Shown one piece after another: positions 23,279 through 31,645 of a stretch of 64,000 bases of DNA. Position numbers and translations under genes: made by a program. This DNA comes from Nocardia amamiensis (GTDB taxonomy: Bacteria > Actinomycetota > Actinomycetes > Mycobacteriales > Mycobacteriaceae): the NCBI RefSeq assembly GCF_015477605.1, contig NZ_JADLQX010000003.1, positions 62,001 to 126,000 on the forward strand, in the 5' to 3' direction. Every line of letters starts with the position of its first letter. The first letter of the stretch is position 1. The notes under the pieces are model-generated. The model saw nothing but the letters and a program-made list of their open reading frames with translations. It was not told where the DNA came from and did no database searches.

Positions 23279-24361
23279 ATGCCCCATCGCTCGTCCCCCC
23301 GGCGCGTCGCCCGCGCGCTCTCCGCCGCCGTCGCCTTGCTCACCGGCCTGTCGGTACTCACCGGCTGCGGCGAATCCGCTCCCGTCAAGACCGCCGACGG
23401 CAAGTACGTGCTGCGCTATCAAGGCGCCACGGGTCAGGTCGGCGCCTATGAGCTGGCCCAAGACCTCGGCTACTTCGAGAAGATCACGCTGCACTGGGAA
23501 GGCGACACAACGAGCGGCCCCGCCAATATCCAGGCCGCGGCGACGAACCAGGTCGAACTCGGCAGCGCGTTCAACGGCGCAGTGGTGAAACTGATCGCGG
23601 GCGGGGCGAAGGTCACCTCGGTGCTCAGTTCCTATGGCGCGGACGAACAGTCGTTTACCGGCTACTACGTTCGTGAGGACTCCGGCATCACGTCGGCGCG
23701 CGACCTCATCGGCAAGAAGGTCGCCGTGAACACCCTTGGCGCCCACCATGAATTCATCACCAGGGAGTGGCTGCATCAGCAGGGCCTTTCCGAGCAGGAG
23801 ATCAAGCAGGTACAGCTGACCGTCGTGCCTCCGGCCAACACCGAGGACGCGGTGCGCAAGGGACAGGTCGACGTCGGCGCTCTCGGCGGCGTCTTCCGCG
23901 ACACCGCCCTCGCACGCGGCGGCATTCGCCCGCTGTACACCGACAAGGCCATCTTCGGCACGGCCGCCTACGGCACCTACGTCTTCCGTGACGACTACAT
24001 CGCCAAGAATCCCGAGGCGGTCAAGGACTTCGTTCAGGGCACCGCGCGCGCGATCCGCTGGCTCCAGGTGACGCCGCGCGAGCAGGTGCAGGCGAAATTC
24101 ACCGAGATCATCAACAAGCGCGGCCGCAACGAGAACGCCAATCTGGTTCCGTACTGGCTGAGCTCCGGGATTCCCGCGCCGGGCGCGGTCGTCGCGGAGA
24201 AGGAAATCCAGATCTGGATCGACTGGCTGGTGCGCAACGGCGAACTGCCGAACGGCAAGCTGAAGGCCACGGATCTTTTCACCAACAAGTTCAACCCGTA
24301 CGCGAACGGCACCTACCGGCCGGAGAGCGGACCGACCGGCGAGGCGGTGGCCGCGAAATGA
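23279..24361 (+). CDS. ssuA: Aliphatic sulfonate ABC transporter substrate-binding lipoprotein
   Basis: A 360-residue extracytoplasmic binding protein of the SsuA/TauA (NMT1-like) family. It starts with a basic region and hydrophobic helix ending in lipobox LTGC (Cys30), so it is anchored in the membrane. Further features are the GATGQVGAYELAQDLGYFEK opening, DLIGKKVAVNTLGAHHEF and the C-terminal VRNGELPNGKL. It should deliver sulfonates or similar sulfur compounds to SsuBC. The start at 23279 fits the signal; the ribosome site is weak. The stop overlaps ssuB (ATGA). Confidence 0.88.
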   Translation: MPHRSSPRRVARALSAAVALLTGLSVLTGCGESAPVKTADGKYVLRYQGATGQVGAYELAQDLGYFEKITLHWEGDTTSGPANIQAAATNQVELGSAFNGAVVKLIAGGAKVTSVLSSYGADEQSFTGYYVREDSGITSARDLIGKKVAVNTLGAHHEFITREWLHQQGLSEQEIKQVQLTVVPPANTEDAVRKGQVDVGALGGVFRDTALARGGIRPLYTDKAIFGTAAYGTYVFRDDYIAKNPEAVKDFVQGTARAIRWLQVTPREQVQAKFTEIINKRGRNENANLVPYWLSSGIPAPGAVVAEKEIQIWIDWLVRNGELPNGKLKATDLFTNKFNPYANGTYRPESGPTGEAVAAK

Positions 24362-25218
24362 CCACGACCGCGACGAAACTGTCGCTCACCGGCGTGCACA
24401 AGCAATTCGCGGTGCGCGGCTCGCAGGAACGGTTCACCGCCATCCAGGACATCTCACTCGAGTTGCGCGAGGGCGAGTTCCTGGTCCTGGTCGGACCGAG
24501 CGGATCGGGGAAGTCGACCCTGCTCGACCTGCTCGGCGGACTGAGCAAACCGACCTCCGGCGAGATCCTGCTGGACGGCAAGCCGATCACCGGGCCGGGC
24601 CTGGACCGCGGCATCGTCTTCCAGCAATACGCGCTACTGCCGTGGCGGACGGCGCGTGCCAATATCGAGTTCGGCTTGGAGGCCAAGGGTCTGCGCCGCA
24701 AAGCGCGCCGGGAACTGGCCGAGCACTACCTCGAGCTCGTCGGGCTCTCCGGTTTCGGCGACCGCTACCCGCATGAGCTTTCCGGCGGCATGAAGCAGCG
24801 CGTCGCCATCGCGCGCAGCCTCGCGTTCGACCCGGAGGTGCTGCTGATGGACGAGCCGTTCGCCGCGCTCGACGCGCAGACCCGAGAATCCTTGCAGGAC
24901 GAGCTGTTACGCATTTGGCGGGCTACCGGCAAGACCGTCCTGTTCATCACCCACGGCATCGACGAGGCGGTCTACCTCGGTCAGCGGGTGGCCGTGTTGA
25001 CCTCGCGGCCGGGCTGGATCAAGGCCATCGTCGACGTCGAGATCGATCGCGACGCCGGCGGTGACATCCGCTCGTCCGAACGCTTCCGGGACTACCGCCA
25101 CGAGATCTGGACGCTGCTGCAGAGCGAGGTCCAGCGGGCGGCGAGCTTGGAACGCGAGTCGCTGACCGACCACCCTGCCCATGCTGAATCCACCACCGAG
25201 AGGGCGGCCCATGTCTAG
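24358..25218 (+). CDS. ssuB: Sulfonate ABC transporter ATP-binding protein
   Basis: A 286-residue ATPase of the SsuB/TauB family, closest to nitrate/sulfonate/taurine importers. Walker A is GPSGSGKST, the Q-loop region FQQYALLPWRT is typical of this subfamily, and it has signature LSGGMKQR and Walker B LLMDEPFAALD. It powers import through SsuC. The start overlaps ssuA by 4 nt, and the 3' end overlaps ssuC by 8 nt, so the three are translationally coupled. Confidence 0.92.
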   Translation: MTTTATKLSLTGVHKQFAVRGSQERFTAIQDISLELREGEFLVLVGPSGSGKSTLLDLLGGLSKPTSGEILLDGKPITGPGLDRGIVFQQYALLPWRTARANIEFGLEAKGLRRKARRELAEHYLELVGLSGFGDRYPHELSGGMKQRVAIARSLAFDPEVLLMDEPFAALDAQTRESLQDELLRIWRATGKTVLFITHGIDEAVYLGQRVAVLTSRPGWIKAIVDVEIDRDAGGDIRSSERFRDYRHEIWTLLQSEVQRAASLERESLTDHPAHAESTTERAAHV

Positions 25219-26101
25219 TGCGATCCAGCTCACCGAGCGCCCGATTCAGCAGAGCGCGGCCGAGCCCTCGCGGCCTGTCTCGGTGCGCGCGCCGCGAAGC
25301 ACGGCCCCGCTGGTTACGAATGCGGTCCGCGTAGCCGGCCGGTTCGCCTGGCGGCTGTTCAAACCGACGTTCGTGATCGCGCTGTTCCTGCTGGTGTGGC
25401 AGCTCGCCCCCACCGTCGGACTGGTGGACGAGGTCTTCCTGCCGCCCTTCTCGGTGGTCGCCCAGGCGTTCACCGACCTGGTGGCGAGCGGGGAGATGTG
25501 GACCCACATCTCCGCAAGCCTGAATCGTTCGCTGGTCGGTTATGCGATCGCGTTGGCCGTCGGCATTCCGGTGGGCGTTTCGATCGCCTGGTACAAGCCG
25601 GTGGCGGACTTCCTCAACCCGATCCTGGAGCTGTTCCGCAACACCGCGGCGCTGGCGTTGCTTCCGGTCTTCCTGCTGATCCTCGGCATCGGCGAAACCT
25701 CGAAGATCGCCATCGTCGTGTACGCGAGCTTCTTCCCGATCCTGCTGAACACGATCACGGGCGTGCGTACCGTCGATCCCCTGCTCATCAAATCGGCGGC
25801 ATCGCTGGGTTTCTCGCCGCTGCGGTTGTTCCAGAAGGTGATCCTGCCCGCGGCGTTGCCGTCCATCTTCACCGGACTGCGGATGGCGGCGGCCAGCTCG
25901 ATCCTGGTGTTGCTGGCCGCCGAGATGTTCGGTGCCCGAGCCGGGCTCGGCTACCTGATCACCGCCGCCCAGCAGAACTTCGCGATCCCGAACATGTACG
26001 CGGGAATCCTCGCGATCTCGCTGCTCGGTCTGGGGTTCAACGGGCTGCTGGTCACCCTCGAACGCCGCCTGTCCCGGTGGCGCGTCCCGGCGAGCGCGTG
26101 A
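25211..26101 (+). CDS. ssuC: Sulfonate ABC transporter permease
   Basis: A 296-residue inner-membrane permease (binding-protein-dependent transport family) with a long N-terminal cytoplasmic stretch followed by six or so helices. The EAA-type loop is at KSAASLGFSPLRLFQKVILP, and LPSIFTGLRMAAASS follows. The ATG at 25211 lies inside the end of ssuB. With SsuA and SsuB it forms a complete sulfonate importer. Confidence 0.9.
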   Translation: MSSAIQLTERPIQQSAAEPSRPVSVRAPRSTAPLVTNAVRVAGRFAWRLFKPTFVIALFLLVWQLAPTVGLVDEVFLPPFSVVAQAFTDLVASGEMWTHISASLNRSLVGYAIALAVGIPVGVSIAWYKPVADFLNPILELFRNTAALALLPVFLLILGIGETSKIAIVVYASFFPILLNTITGVRTVDPLLIKSAASLGFSPLRLFQKVILPAALPSIFTGLRMAAASSILVLLAAEMFGARAGLGYLITAAQQNFAIPNMYAGILAISLLGLGFNGLLVTLERRLSRWRVPASA

Positions 26102-26147
26102 CCATGGCCGAACGCCTCGACGTCCGCCCGATCGGGATGCGGTCGCC

Positions 26148-26240
26148 ATGCCGCCGCTGACCAAGCGACTCTTCGTCGACTTGATGCGAGTGTGCCGCAG
26201 CGCTTGTCGCCCTCGCGGACAGCCCGATACACCCGGTTGA
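26148..26240 (+). CDS. Second leader peptide, upstream of the dioxygenase remnant
   Basis: A 30-codon frame starting ATG 26148 encodes MPPLTKRLFVDLMRV followed by CRSACR and a short tail. The VDLMRVCRSACR core is an excellent match to actinobacterial sulfur-operon leader peptides, with two Cys codons (tgc, tgt) close together. It ends 36 nt before the ATG of the TauD-like gene, so it probably attenuated that gene separately from ssuABC. A shorter upstream frame (26104-26160, ending SPCRR) is less convincing. Confidence 0.72.
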   Translation: MPPLTKRLFVDLMRVCRSACRPRGQPDTPG

Positions 26241-26276
26241 CCCGGTCTGATCCTCTATCCCGAAGTGAGTCCTCCC

Positions 26277-26912
26277 ATGACCGCCGTACACGAAACTCCC
26301 ACCACTACCGCCGGCACCGTGCAGGTCGCCCCGGTCGCCGGTTACATCGGCGCCGACATCTCCGGCGTCGATCTGCGCGAGCCGCTGACCGACCAGCAGG
26401 TCGAAGCGATCCGGGACGCGCTGCACAGCTACAAGGTGCTGTTCTTCCGAGATCAGCCCATCAATCACGCGCAGCAGATCGCCTTCTCCCGACGGTTCGG
26501 CGCGGTCACCCCGTCGCACCCTTACGACGACGACGCGCCGACCGAGCACCCGGAGATCCTCGCGGTCGACAGTCGCCTGTACGAAAAGCGGTTCGGGGTG
26601 CGCAAGTTCAGCTACAACAATCACTGGCACACCGATGTTTCCGCGCTGGTCAACCCGCCCGCGGCCTCGATACTGCGCGCCGAGATCGCGCCGGAGCGCG
26701 GCGGAGACACCGGCTGGACGAACCTCGTGGCCGCTTACGAGAACCTGCCGGAGTCGCTCGAGCGGTTCGCAGAGGGACTGCGTGCCGAGCACCGGTTCGT
26801 AGCTGTCGATGCGGACACCGAAATGTCCGCCTCCACCCCGAGTTCGACCTCGCCTCAGGTGGGAACAGTGGTCCAGCCATTGACGGGTACGCTCCAGGCA
26901 GGCGGACACTGA
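26277..26912 (+). pseudogene. Truncated TauD-like Fe(II)/2-oxoglutarate dioxygenase
   Basis: The first 180 or so residues match the taurine/alkylsulfonate dioxygenase family, which releases sulfite from sulfonates. Seen: VAGYIGADISGVDL opening, VLFFRDQPI, and the first iron ligands in NHWHTD (His118, Asp120). The rest of a normal 280-300 residue protein, including the distal His ligand and the 2-oxoglutarate-binding Arg, is missing. From about 26820 the frame runs into unrelated sequence that includes an antisense HAD-gene fragment, giving a 211-residue chimera. It is almost certainly inactive. GTG 26265 is an alternative start. Confidence 0.85.
26830..26885 (-). pseudogene. Remnant of the HAD gene 3' region
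   Basis: On the minus strand this reads GW..VPT-stop-GEVELGVEADI, against GWVRHVPTWGEVELAVEATI in the intact HAD gene at 28822-29355. About 42 bp are some 90% identical. The Trp codon has become TGA. The fragment keeps the parent's orientation and lies on the other side of the P450 gene. Confidence 0.75.
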
Positions 26913-27062
26913 TCGCCGCGTAGGCGCGGTCTGGTCCGCCCCCGGCGGCATGGCCACGTGTCGGCGCGGTATCGCTCCCTCAAACCTGTTGCGGGAGTTC
27001 ACCTTCAATCGTTTTCACCAAAATTCGACAGATATCCGGGGCGGTCGGTTTACTTGCTGTTT

Positions 27063-28421
27063 ATGACCTCCACTACTGCCGCCGAGAGCGGGCTACCCCC
27101 GATGGCCGCAGGCCGCCTCCGCAATACCAAGCGCTTCGTTACCGACCCGATTACGTTTCTCTCCGACTCCATGAGCCAGCACGGCAACGTCTTTCAGTTC
27201 CAGCTGGTCACCGGGAACATGGTCGGGATCACCCATCCCCACCACATCAAGTACATCTTGCAGGAACGCATGGCCAACTTCACCCGCGAGACTCAGATGT
27301 ACGACATCATCGAACCGTTCGTGGGGCGCGGGCTGGCGACCATCGCCGACCACAACCGGTGGCGACGCAACCGACGCCTCGTCCAACCCGCCTTTCACCG
27401 CAAGAGGATCGACGCGCTCAGCGAGATCATGGTGGCGGAGATCGACTCCATGTGCGACGAATGGGCCGAACATGCCCACGCCGGACGAACGATCGACATC
27501 GGCGAGCAGATGAGCCACCTCACATTGCGGATCGTGGTGCGGGCGCTGTTCGGACTGGATCCCCATGGCCCGGAGGTCACCGGCTTCTCCCGCGCGACGC
27601 AGAAGGTGAATGCCGAATTGGGGAAGTTCGTGCGAATGCCCCTGATTCCCTTGAAGTTTCCGACGCCGAGTCACCGACGCTTCTGGCGTGCTATCGCCGA
27701 GATGGATGCCATCGTCTACACGGTGATCGACAAGTTGCGCGACGCTGACAACGGTGGCCTGCTGTCCATGCTCATGAACGCCACCGACGCTGATACCAAC
27801 GAGAGCCTCACCGATGGGGAGCTGCGCGACGAGGTCGTCACCATGCTCTTCGCCGGTCACGAGACCAGCTCATCGGCGCTGACGTCGGCCATGCTGCTGC
27901 TGCAACTTCATCCGGAGGTGCGTCAGCAGTTGCGTGACGACGTCGACGCCGCGTTGCCCGGCGGGCACGCCACCATGACCGACCTGCCCGCACTGCCCTA
28001 CAGCAAGCAGGTGCTGGAAGAGGTATTGCGGCTCAAACCACCGGCATGGATGGGACAACGTCGTGCCGCCGAGGACGACGAGATCGGGGGTTACCGCATC
28101 CCGGCAGGCACTCCGGTGATGTTCAGTTATTACCATGCACACCGGAACCCCGAGTGTTGGGACCAGCCGGACACCTTCGACCCTGGCCGCTTCACCGCCG
28201 ACGCGGTCGCCGCCCGTGACCGGAATCTGTACCTGCCCTTCGGCGCGGGTGGGCACCTCTGCATCGGCAACGCGTTCGCGATGATGGAAATGCAGCTCGC
28301 GCTCTCGACCATCATGAGACGGTTCGAGTTCACCATCGAGAATCCGGACCTCACACCGACTTCCGCGCTGACTCTCAATACCAAGTACCCGGTCATTGCG
28401 ACGCTGACCGAACGGCGATAA
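27063..28421 (+). CDS. Cytochrome P450
   Basis: A 452-residue soluble P450. The I-helix reads LFAGHETSSSALTSA with the acid-Thr pair, the ExxR motif is Glu320-Arg323 (EVLR), and the heme loop FGAGGHLCIG carries Cys400. The C-terminal layout (NAFAMMEMQLALSTIMRRFEF) resembles the CYP4/CYP110-like bacterial group that hydroxylates fatty acids or terpenoids, but the substrate is not predictable. No clear ribosome site precedes ATG 27063, so translation may be leaderless. No ferredoxin or reductase gene is adjacent. It lies between the HAD remnant and the intact HAD gene and is convergent with the latter. Confidence 0.92.
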   Translation: MTSTTAAESGLPPMAAGRLRNTKRFVTDPITFLSDSMSQHGNVFQFQLVTGNMVGITHPHHIKYILQERMANFTRETQMYDIIEPFVGRGLATIADHNRWRRNRRLVQPAFHRKRIDALSEIMVAEIDSMCDEWAEHAHAGRTIDIGEQMSHLTLRIVVRALFGLDPHGPEVTGFSRATQKVNAELGKFVRMPLIPLKFPTPSHRRFWRAIAEMDAIVYTVIDKLRDADNGGLLSMLMNATDADTNESLTDGELRDEVVTMLFAGHETSSSALTSAMLLLQLHPEVRQQLRDDVDAALPGGHATMTDLPALPYSKQVLEEVLRLKPPAWMGQRRAAEDDEIGGYRIPAGTPVMFSYYHAHRNPECWDQPDTFDPGRFTADAVAARDRNLYLPFGAGGHLCIGNAFAMMEMQLALSTIMRRFEFTIENPDLTPTSALTLNTKYPVIATLTERR

Positions 28422-28821
28422 CGCCCCGCCGGCGTGGTGCCGCCCCTTCACTGTGCCACCAGCCCATCAGCGGCGAAAGAGTGCTGCCGCGTTGCAGTAT
28501 TGGACGCGCCGAGCGCCGAACAGTTGCCCACGGGCAGCGGACTGGGAACAGTGAGGGTGAGCCGCAGTGTTGCGCCGTCGAAGTCCATCGCCGGGAGAAG
28601 TTCACGCGCGTAGGGAGCGGAAAGCGAGACCGGCCGAGCGTCCTCAGGGCGCTTGGCCAGTCTCGCGCTCTGCCGCCGCTCGGACATCCACATCTGTCGA
28701 TGCGAACACCGACGGGTCCGGAGAACGTCCCTGTGTGAATACCTGTCGATGGGTGTCACCGCACCGGGCGCCGGGACTCAGCCGGTCGGCACCGAGCTGG
28801 TGTTCTCGTCGCGGAAAGCGC
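28422..28821. other. Convergent intergenic region between P450 and HAD gene
   Basis: No gene is supported. It contains one copy of a 56-bp direct repeat (28500-28555). Short minus-strand frames here do not look like proteins. Confidence 0.5.
28500..28555. repeat. 56-bp direct repeat, copy A
   Basis: It starts ttggacgcgccg and ends gactgggaacagtgag. It matches 29433-29488 at 48 of 56 positions without gaps. Copy A lies downstream of the P450, on the 3' side of the HAD gene. Confidence 0.8.
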
Positions 28822-29355
28822 TCACTCCGCACGGTCGCCGTGCGCGCCTCGATCGATGGTCGCCTCCACCGCGAGTTCAACCTCGCCCCAGGTGGGAACA
28901 TGACGCACCCAACCCGGAATCGGATCGGTCTGCGCACCGAACAGATAGCGGTGCGGCACCAGATCGCGCAGCGCGCGGTGCACGTCGAGGCGGTCGTCGA
29001 TCATGTGCGTGATGCCGAGTTCGGCGCAGTGCACCGCCTTGTCCGCCCGTGCACGGCAGAAGCGCACGTTGTCGCGCGGGATCCCGGTCCGGTTGTAGAA
29101 GTCGTGATGGTCGAGCCACTGGCGGGTGCGCTGCTCGACCCGAGGGCCGCATTTGGAGATCACCCAGGCCCGGCCGCCGAAACGCCGGACCAGACGGGGC
29201 AGGACCTCGAAGGCGCCCGGACTGGGCGGCGTGCGCAGCGCTTCGGCGAGGCCGCCGGACAGGAATACGGTGTCCTCGTCACCGGCCGCCAAGGCGGCTC
29301 CCTGGATGACCCGGCCGAAATCGACGCCGAGTCGAGGTTGTCTTTCTTTGTTCAT
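28822..29355 (-). CDS. HAD-superfamily phosphatase-like protein
   Basis: A 177-residue protein with HAD motifs: LGVDFGRVI (motif I, second Asp replaced by Gly), AWVISKCG (motif II), the Lys region FCRARADKA and HMIDDRLDV (motif IV). It resembles small 5'-nucleotidase (NT5C)-type HAD proteins. Replacement of the general-acid Asp may mean weak or non-phosphatase activity. It is divergent from the LLM oxidoreductase and flanked by the two 56-bp repeats. A degenerate copy of its 3' region lies at 26830. Confidence 0.72.
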   Translation of the reverse strand: MNKERQPRLGVDFGRVIQGAALAAGDEDTVFLSGGLAEALRTPPSPGAFEVLPRLVRRFGGRAWVISKCGPRVEQRTRQWLDHHDFYNRTGIPRDNVRFCRARADKAVHCAELGITHMIDDRLDVHRALRDLVPHRYLFGAQTDPIPGWVRHVPTWGEVELAVEATIDRGAHGDRAE

Positions 29356-29432
29356 ACGACATCCAGCGTGACCGATCCGGGCCTCCCGGCGCCAGCGAAT
29401 TCCGCGGGACAGTCCTCAGCGGCGCGCGGGAG

Positions 29433-29488
29433 TTGGACGCGCCGTGCGCCGAACGGTTGCTCGCAGGGTGCGGACTGGGAACAGTGAA
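29433..29488. repeat. 56-bp direct repeat, copy B
   Basis: Counterpart of 28500-28555 (48/56 identical), placed between the HAD gene start and the LLM oxidoreductase, about 50 bp upstream of the latter's GTG. It may include its promoter. Confidence 0.8.
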
Positions 29489-29539
29489 GTCCGGAGCCGT
29501 GTTGTTGACCGTGGCTCGATATACGCGAAGGAGATTTCT

Positions 29540-30538
29540 GTGCGCTTCGGCATCTTCATCCCGCAGGGTTGGCGGCTCGATCTGGTGGGCATCGACCCGG
29601 CTGACCAGTGGGAGGTGATGCGTGGCCTGGCCCAGCGCGCCGACGTGAGCGAAGCATGGGAATCGCTGTGGGTGTACGACCACTTCCACACCGTTCCCAT
29701 CCCCACCGAGGAGGCGACGCACGAAGCGTGGACGCTGATGTCGGCGTTCGCGGCGGCCACCTCGCGCGTCCGGCTCGGCCAGATGTGTACCGCCATCAGC
29801 TACCGCAATCCGGCCTACCTGGCGAAAGTCGCGGCGACGGTCGACGTGATCTCGGGCGGCCGGGTCGAGATGGGCATCGGCGGCGGCTGGTACGAGCACG
29901 AATGGCGCGCCTACGGCTACGGCTTCCCCTCGGCAGGCGAGCGGCTGGGCCGCCTCGACGAAGGCGTGCAGATCTTCCGGCAGGCGTGGACCACGGGCTC
30001 GGCCACCCTGGACGGCAAGCACTACCAGGTCGATGGCGCCATCGTTCGACCACTTCCGTTGCAGAAGAACGGGATTCCCCTCTGGATCGCCGGAGGCGGC
30101 GAAAAGAAGACGCTGCGCATCGCGGCGAAATACGCCCAGTACACAAACTTCAGCGGCAATCCCGAAGAGTTCACCCGCAAATCCGAGATCCTGCGCGCAC
30201 ACTGCGCCGACGTCGGCACCGACTTCGACGCGATCGTGCGCTCCTCGAACTTCAACGTCGCGATCGGCGCGACCGAAGCGGAAGTCGAAGAGCGCCTCGC
30301 GACCCTGGCCGCCCGCCTGACTCCCTTCATCGGCGCCGACCAAGCCAAGACCCACATCAATGACCTCTACCGCGGCACCGCGGCCGTCGGCACTCCCGAG
30401 CAGATCATCGACAAGCTCACCCGAGTCCGCGACCTCGGGCTCGGCTACGCCATCCTCAACTTCCCCGAAGCCGCCTACGACACCTCCGGCATCGAACTCT
30501 TCGAGCGGGAAGTGATCCCCGCCCTGTCGCGCCACTAA
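29540..30538 (+). CDS. LLM-class F420-dependent oxidoreductase
   Basis: A 332-residue TIM-barrel oxidoreductase of the luciferase-like monooxygenase class. Features are WVYDHFHTVP, the VRLGQMCTAISYRNPAYLAK strand-helix, SGGRVEMGIGGGWYEHEW and GTPEQIIDKL near the end, all typical of F420-binding members. The reaction is hydride transfer with F420H2; the substrate is unknown. GTG 29540 has AAGGAG at ideal distance (29528-29533). Divergent from the HAD gene. Confidence 0.85.
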   Translation: MRFGIFIPQGWRLDLVGIDPADQWEVMRGLAQRADVSEAWESLWVYDHFHTVPIPTEEATHEAWTLMSAFAAATSRVRLGQMCTAISYRNPAYLAKVAATVDVISGGRVEMGIGGGWYEHEWRAYGYGFPSAGERLGRLDEGVQIFRQAWTTGSATLDGKHYQVDGAIVRPLPLQKNGIPLWIAGGGEKKTLRIAAKYAQYTNFSGNPEEFTRKSEILRAHCADVGTDFDAIVRSSNFNVAIGATEAEVEERLATLAARLTPFIGADQAKTHINDLYRGTAAVGTPEQIIDKLTRVRDLGLGYAILNFPEAAYDTSGIELFEREVIPALSRH

Positions 30539-30558
30539 CCGGCGAATCAACCCCGGTG

Positions 30559-30594
30559 GAAGCGGGTGGCCTCCTGACAGACTCCACCCGCTTC
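30559..30594 (+). terminator. Hairpin after the LLM oxidoreductase
   Basis: An 11-bp perfect stem (GAAGCGGGTGG and its complement) with a 14-base loop, 20 bases after the stop. Probable terminator. Confidence 0.7.
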
Positions 30595-30729
30595 GACATG
30601 GCGACGAAACGATCAGCCAGCCGACCACTCGCCTGGCCCAACCGCGATGCGGGCCCACTCCCCGAACCTGGATCAGAGCTGTGTGCCACGCTGTAGCACT
30701 AGATAGCACGTCGCTGGTAAGGTGGATTC

Positions 30730-30999
30730 ATGCCCGCACAGCCTGAGATCACCCAGCGTGACCTTCGGAATCGGTCGAAGGAGATCATGGACGCCGTCCA
30801 GCAGGGGCAGGCCTTCACCGTCACCCGAGACGGACATCAAATCGGGGAACTGATTCCACTACGCCGACGCCGACGCTTCGTTTCCCGTGCAGAGTTCGCG
30901 GCGATGTCGCGCAGCGCGCCGGACATTTCGATCGACGCCTTCCGAGCCGACCAAGCTGCCACGGCCGACCAGGAAGCGGACGATCCGTATGCCCGCTGA
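30730..30999 (+). CDS. Phd/YefM-type antitoxin
   Basis: An 89-residue antitoxin. The N-terminus (EITQRDLRNRSKEIMDAV, then FTVTRDGHQIGELIP) is the Phd/YefM DNA-binding fold, and the acidic C-terminal tail would wrap the toxin. It should neutralise the PIN toxin encoded next and repress the shared promoter. Its stop overlaps the toxin start by 11 nt. Confidence 0.88.
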   Translation: MPAQPEITQRDLRNRSKEIMDAVQQGQAFTVTRDGHQIGELIPLRRRRRFVSRAEFAAMSRSAPDISIDAFRADQAATADQEADDPYAR

Positions 31000-31456
31000 C
31001 TATGAGCAGGGGCTGCTCGACACCAATATCATGATCCTGCGCCGATGGATCGATCCGGAGCAACTGCCTGAAGCGATGGCGATCAGCGCGATCACCCTGG
31101 CGGAACTGTCGGCCGGACCGCATGAGGTGCGACGCAACGACGAACAAGACTCCTATGACGAGTACGTCGAGCGCGCCCGCCGCCTGGATGTGCTCCAGCG
31201 CGCCGAGAACGAGTTCGACCCCATCCCCTTCGGCGCGGAAGCCGCGCGAATCTACGGCAGGGTCTGCGCTGGCGTCATCAGTGTCGGACGCAAACCGCGC
31301 CGCCGAGTCGCTGATCTGATGATCGCCGCTGTGGCCATCGCCGAACAGCTGCCACTGTTCACGACGAACCCCGATGATTTCCGAGGACTGGATGAACTAC
31401 TGACCGTGGTCGCTGTAACACGCCCCGAGGTGCCGACTGACCGCATCCTCCGCTAA
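30989..31456 (+). CDS. PIN-domain ribonuclease toxin (VapC-like)
   Basis: A 155-residue PIN-domain toxin. Acidic catalytic residues are visible in LLDTNIMIL (Asp), ITLAELSAG (Glu), VADLMIAAVAI (Asp) and TTNPDDF. VapC toxins cleave tRNA or rRNA in a Mg-dependent manner to halt translation. ATG 30989 overlaps the antitoxin gene, the usual coupling. Together they form a complete type II toxin-antitoxin module. Confidence 0.88.
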   Translation: MPADYEQGLLDTNIMILRRWIDPEQLPEAMAISAITLAELSAGPHEVRRNDEQDSYDEYVERARRLDVLQRAENEFDPIPFGAEAARIYGRVCAGVISVGRKPRRRVADLMIAAVAIAEQLPLFTTNPDDFRGLDELLTVVAVTRPEVPTDRILR

Positions 31457-31554
31457 CCGTGGACCCCGAACTTCTGCCAGCCGATCTGGCGGCGCAGCTC
31501 GTGGTCGACCACTATCAGGCCGGTCCTGCCACGGCCACATCGGGAAGTTCTGCG

Positions 31555-31640
31555 CCTATCGTCATGGGCGTGACGCTGTCGACGGTGGTCCATTCGTAGC
31601 GGTTGTCGTTCGGCCCGTGACGAGTTCGCTCGACAATGGT
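31555..31640 (-). pseudogene. Fragment of a DUF1579-like gene
   Basis: The minus strand encodes DNRYEWTTVDSVTPMT, against DNRYEWTTIDSVTPMT in the intact DUF1579-like lipoprotein gene at 35281-35913. The surrounding sequence is only weakly similar. Unlike the other remnants this is an internal part of the parent. It lies between the VapC-like toxin and the CGNR gene. Confidence 0.75.
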
Positions 31641-31645
31641 TCCGT

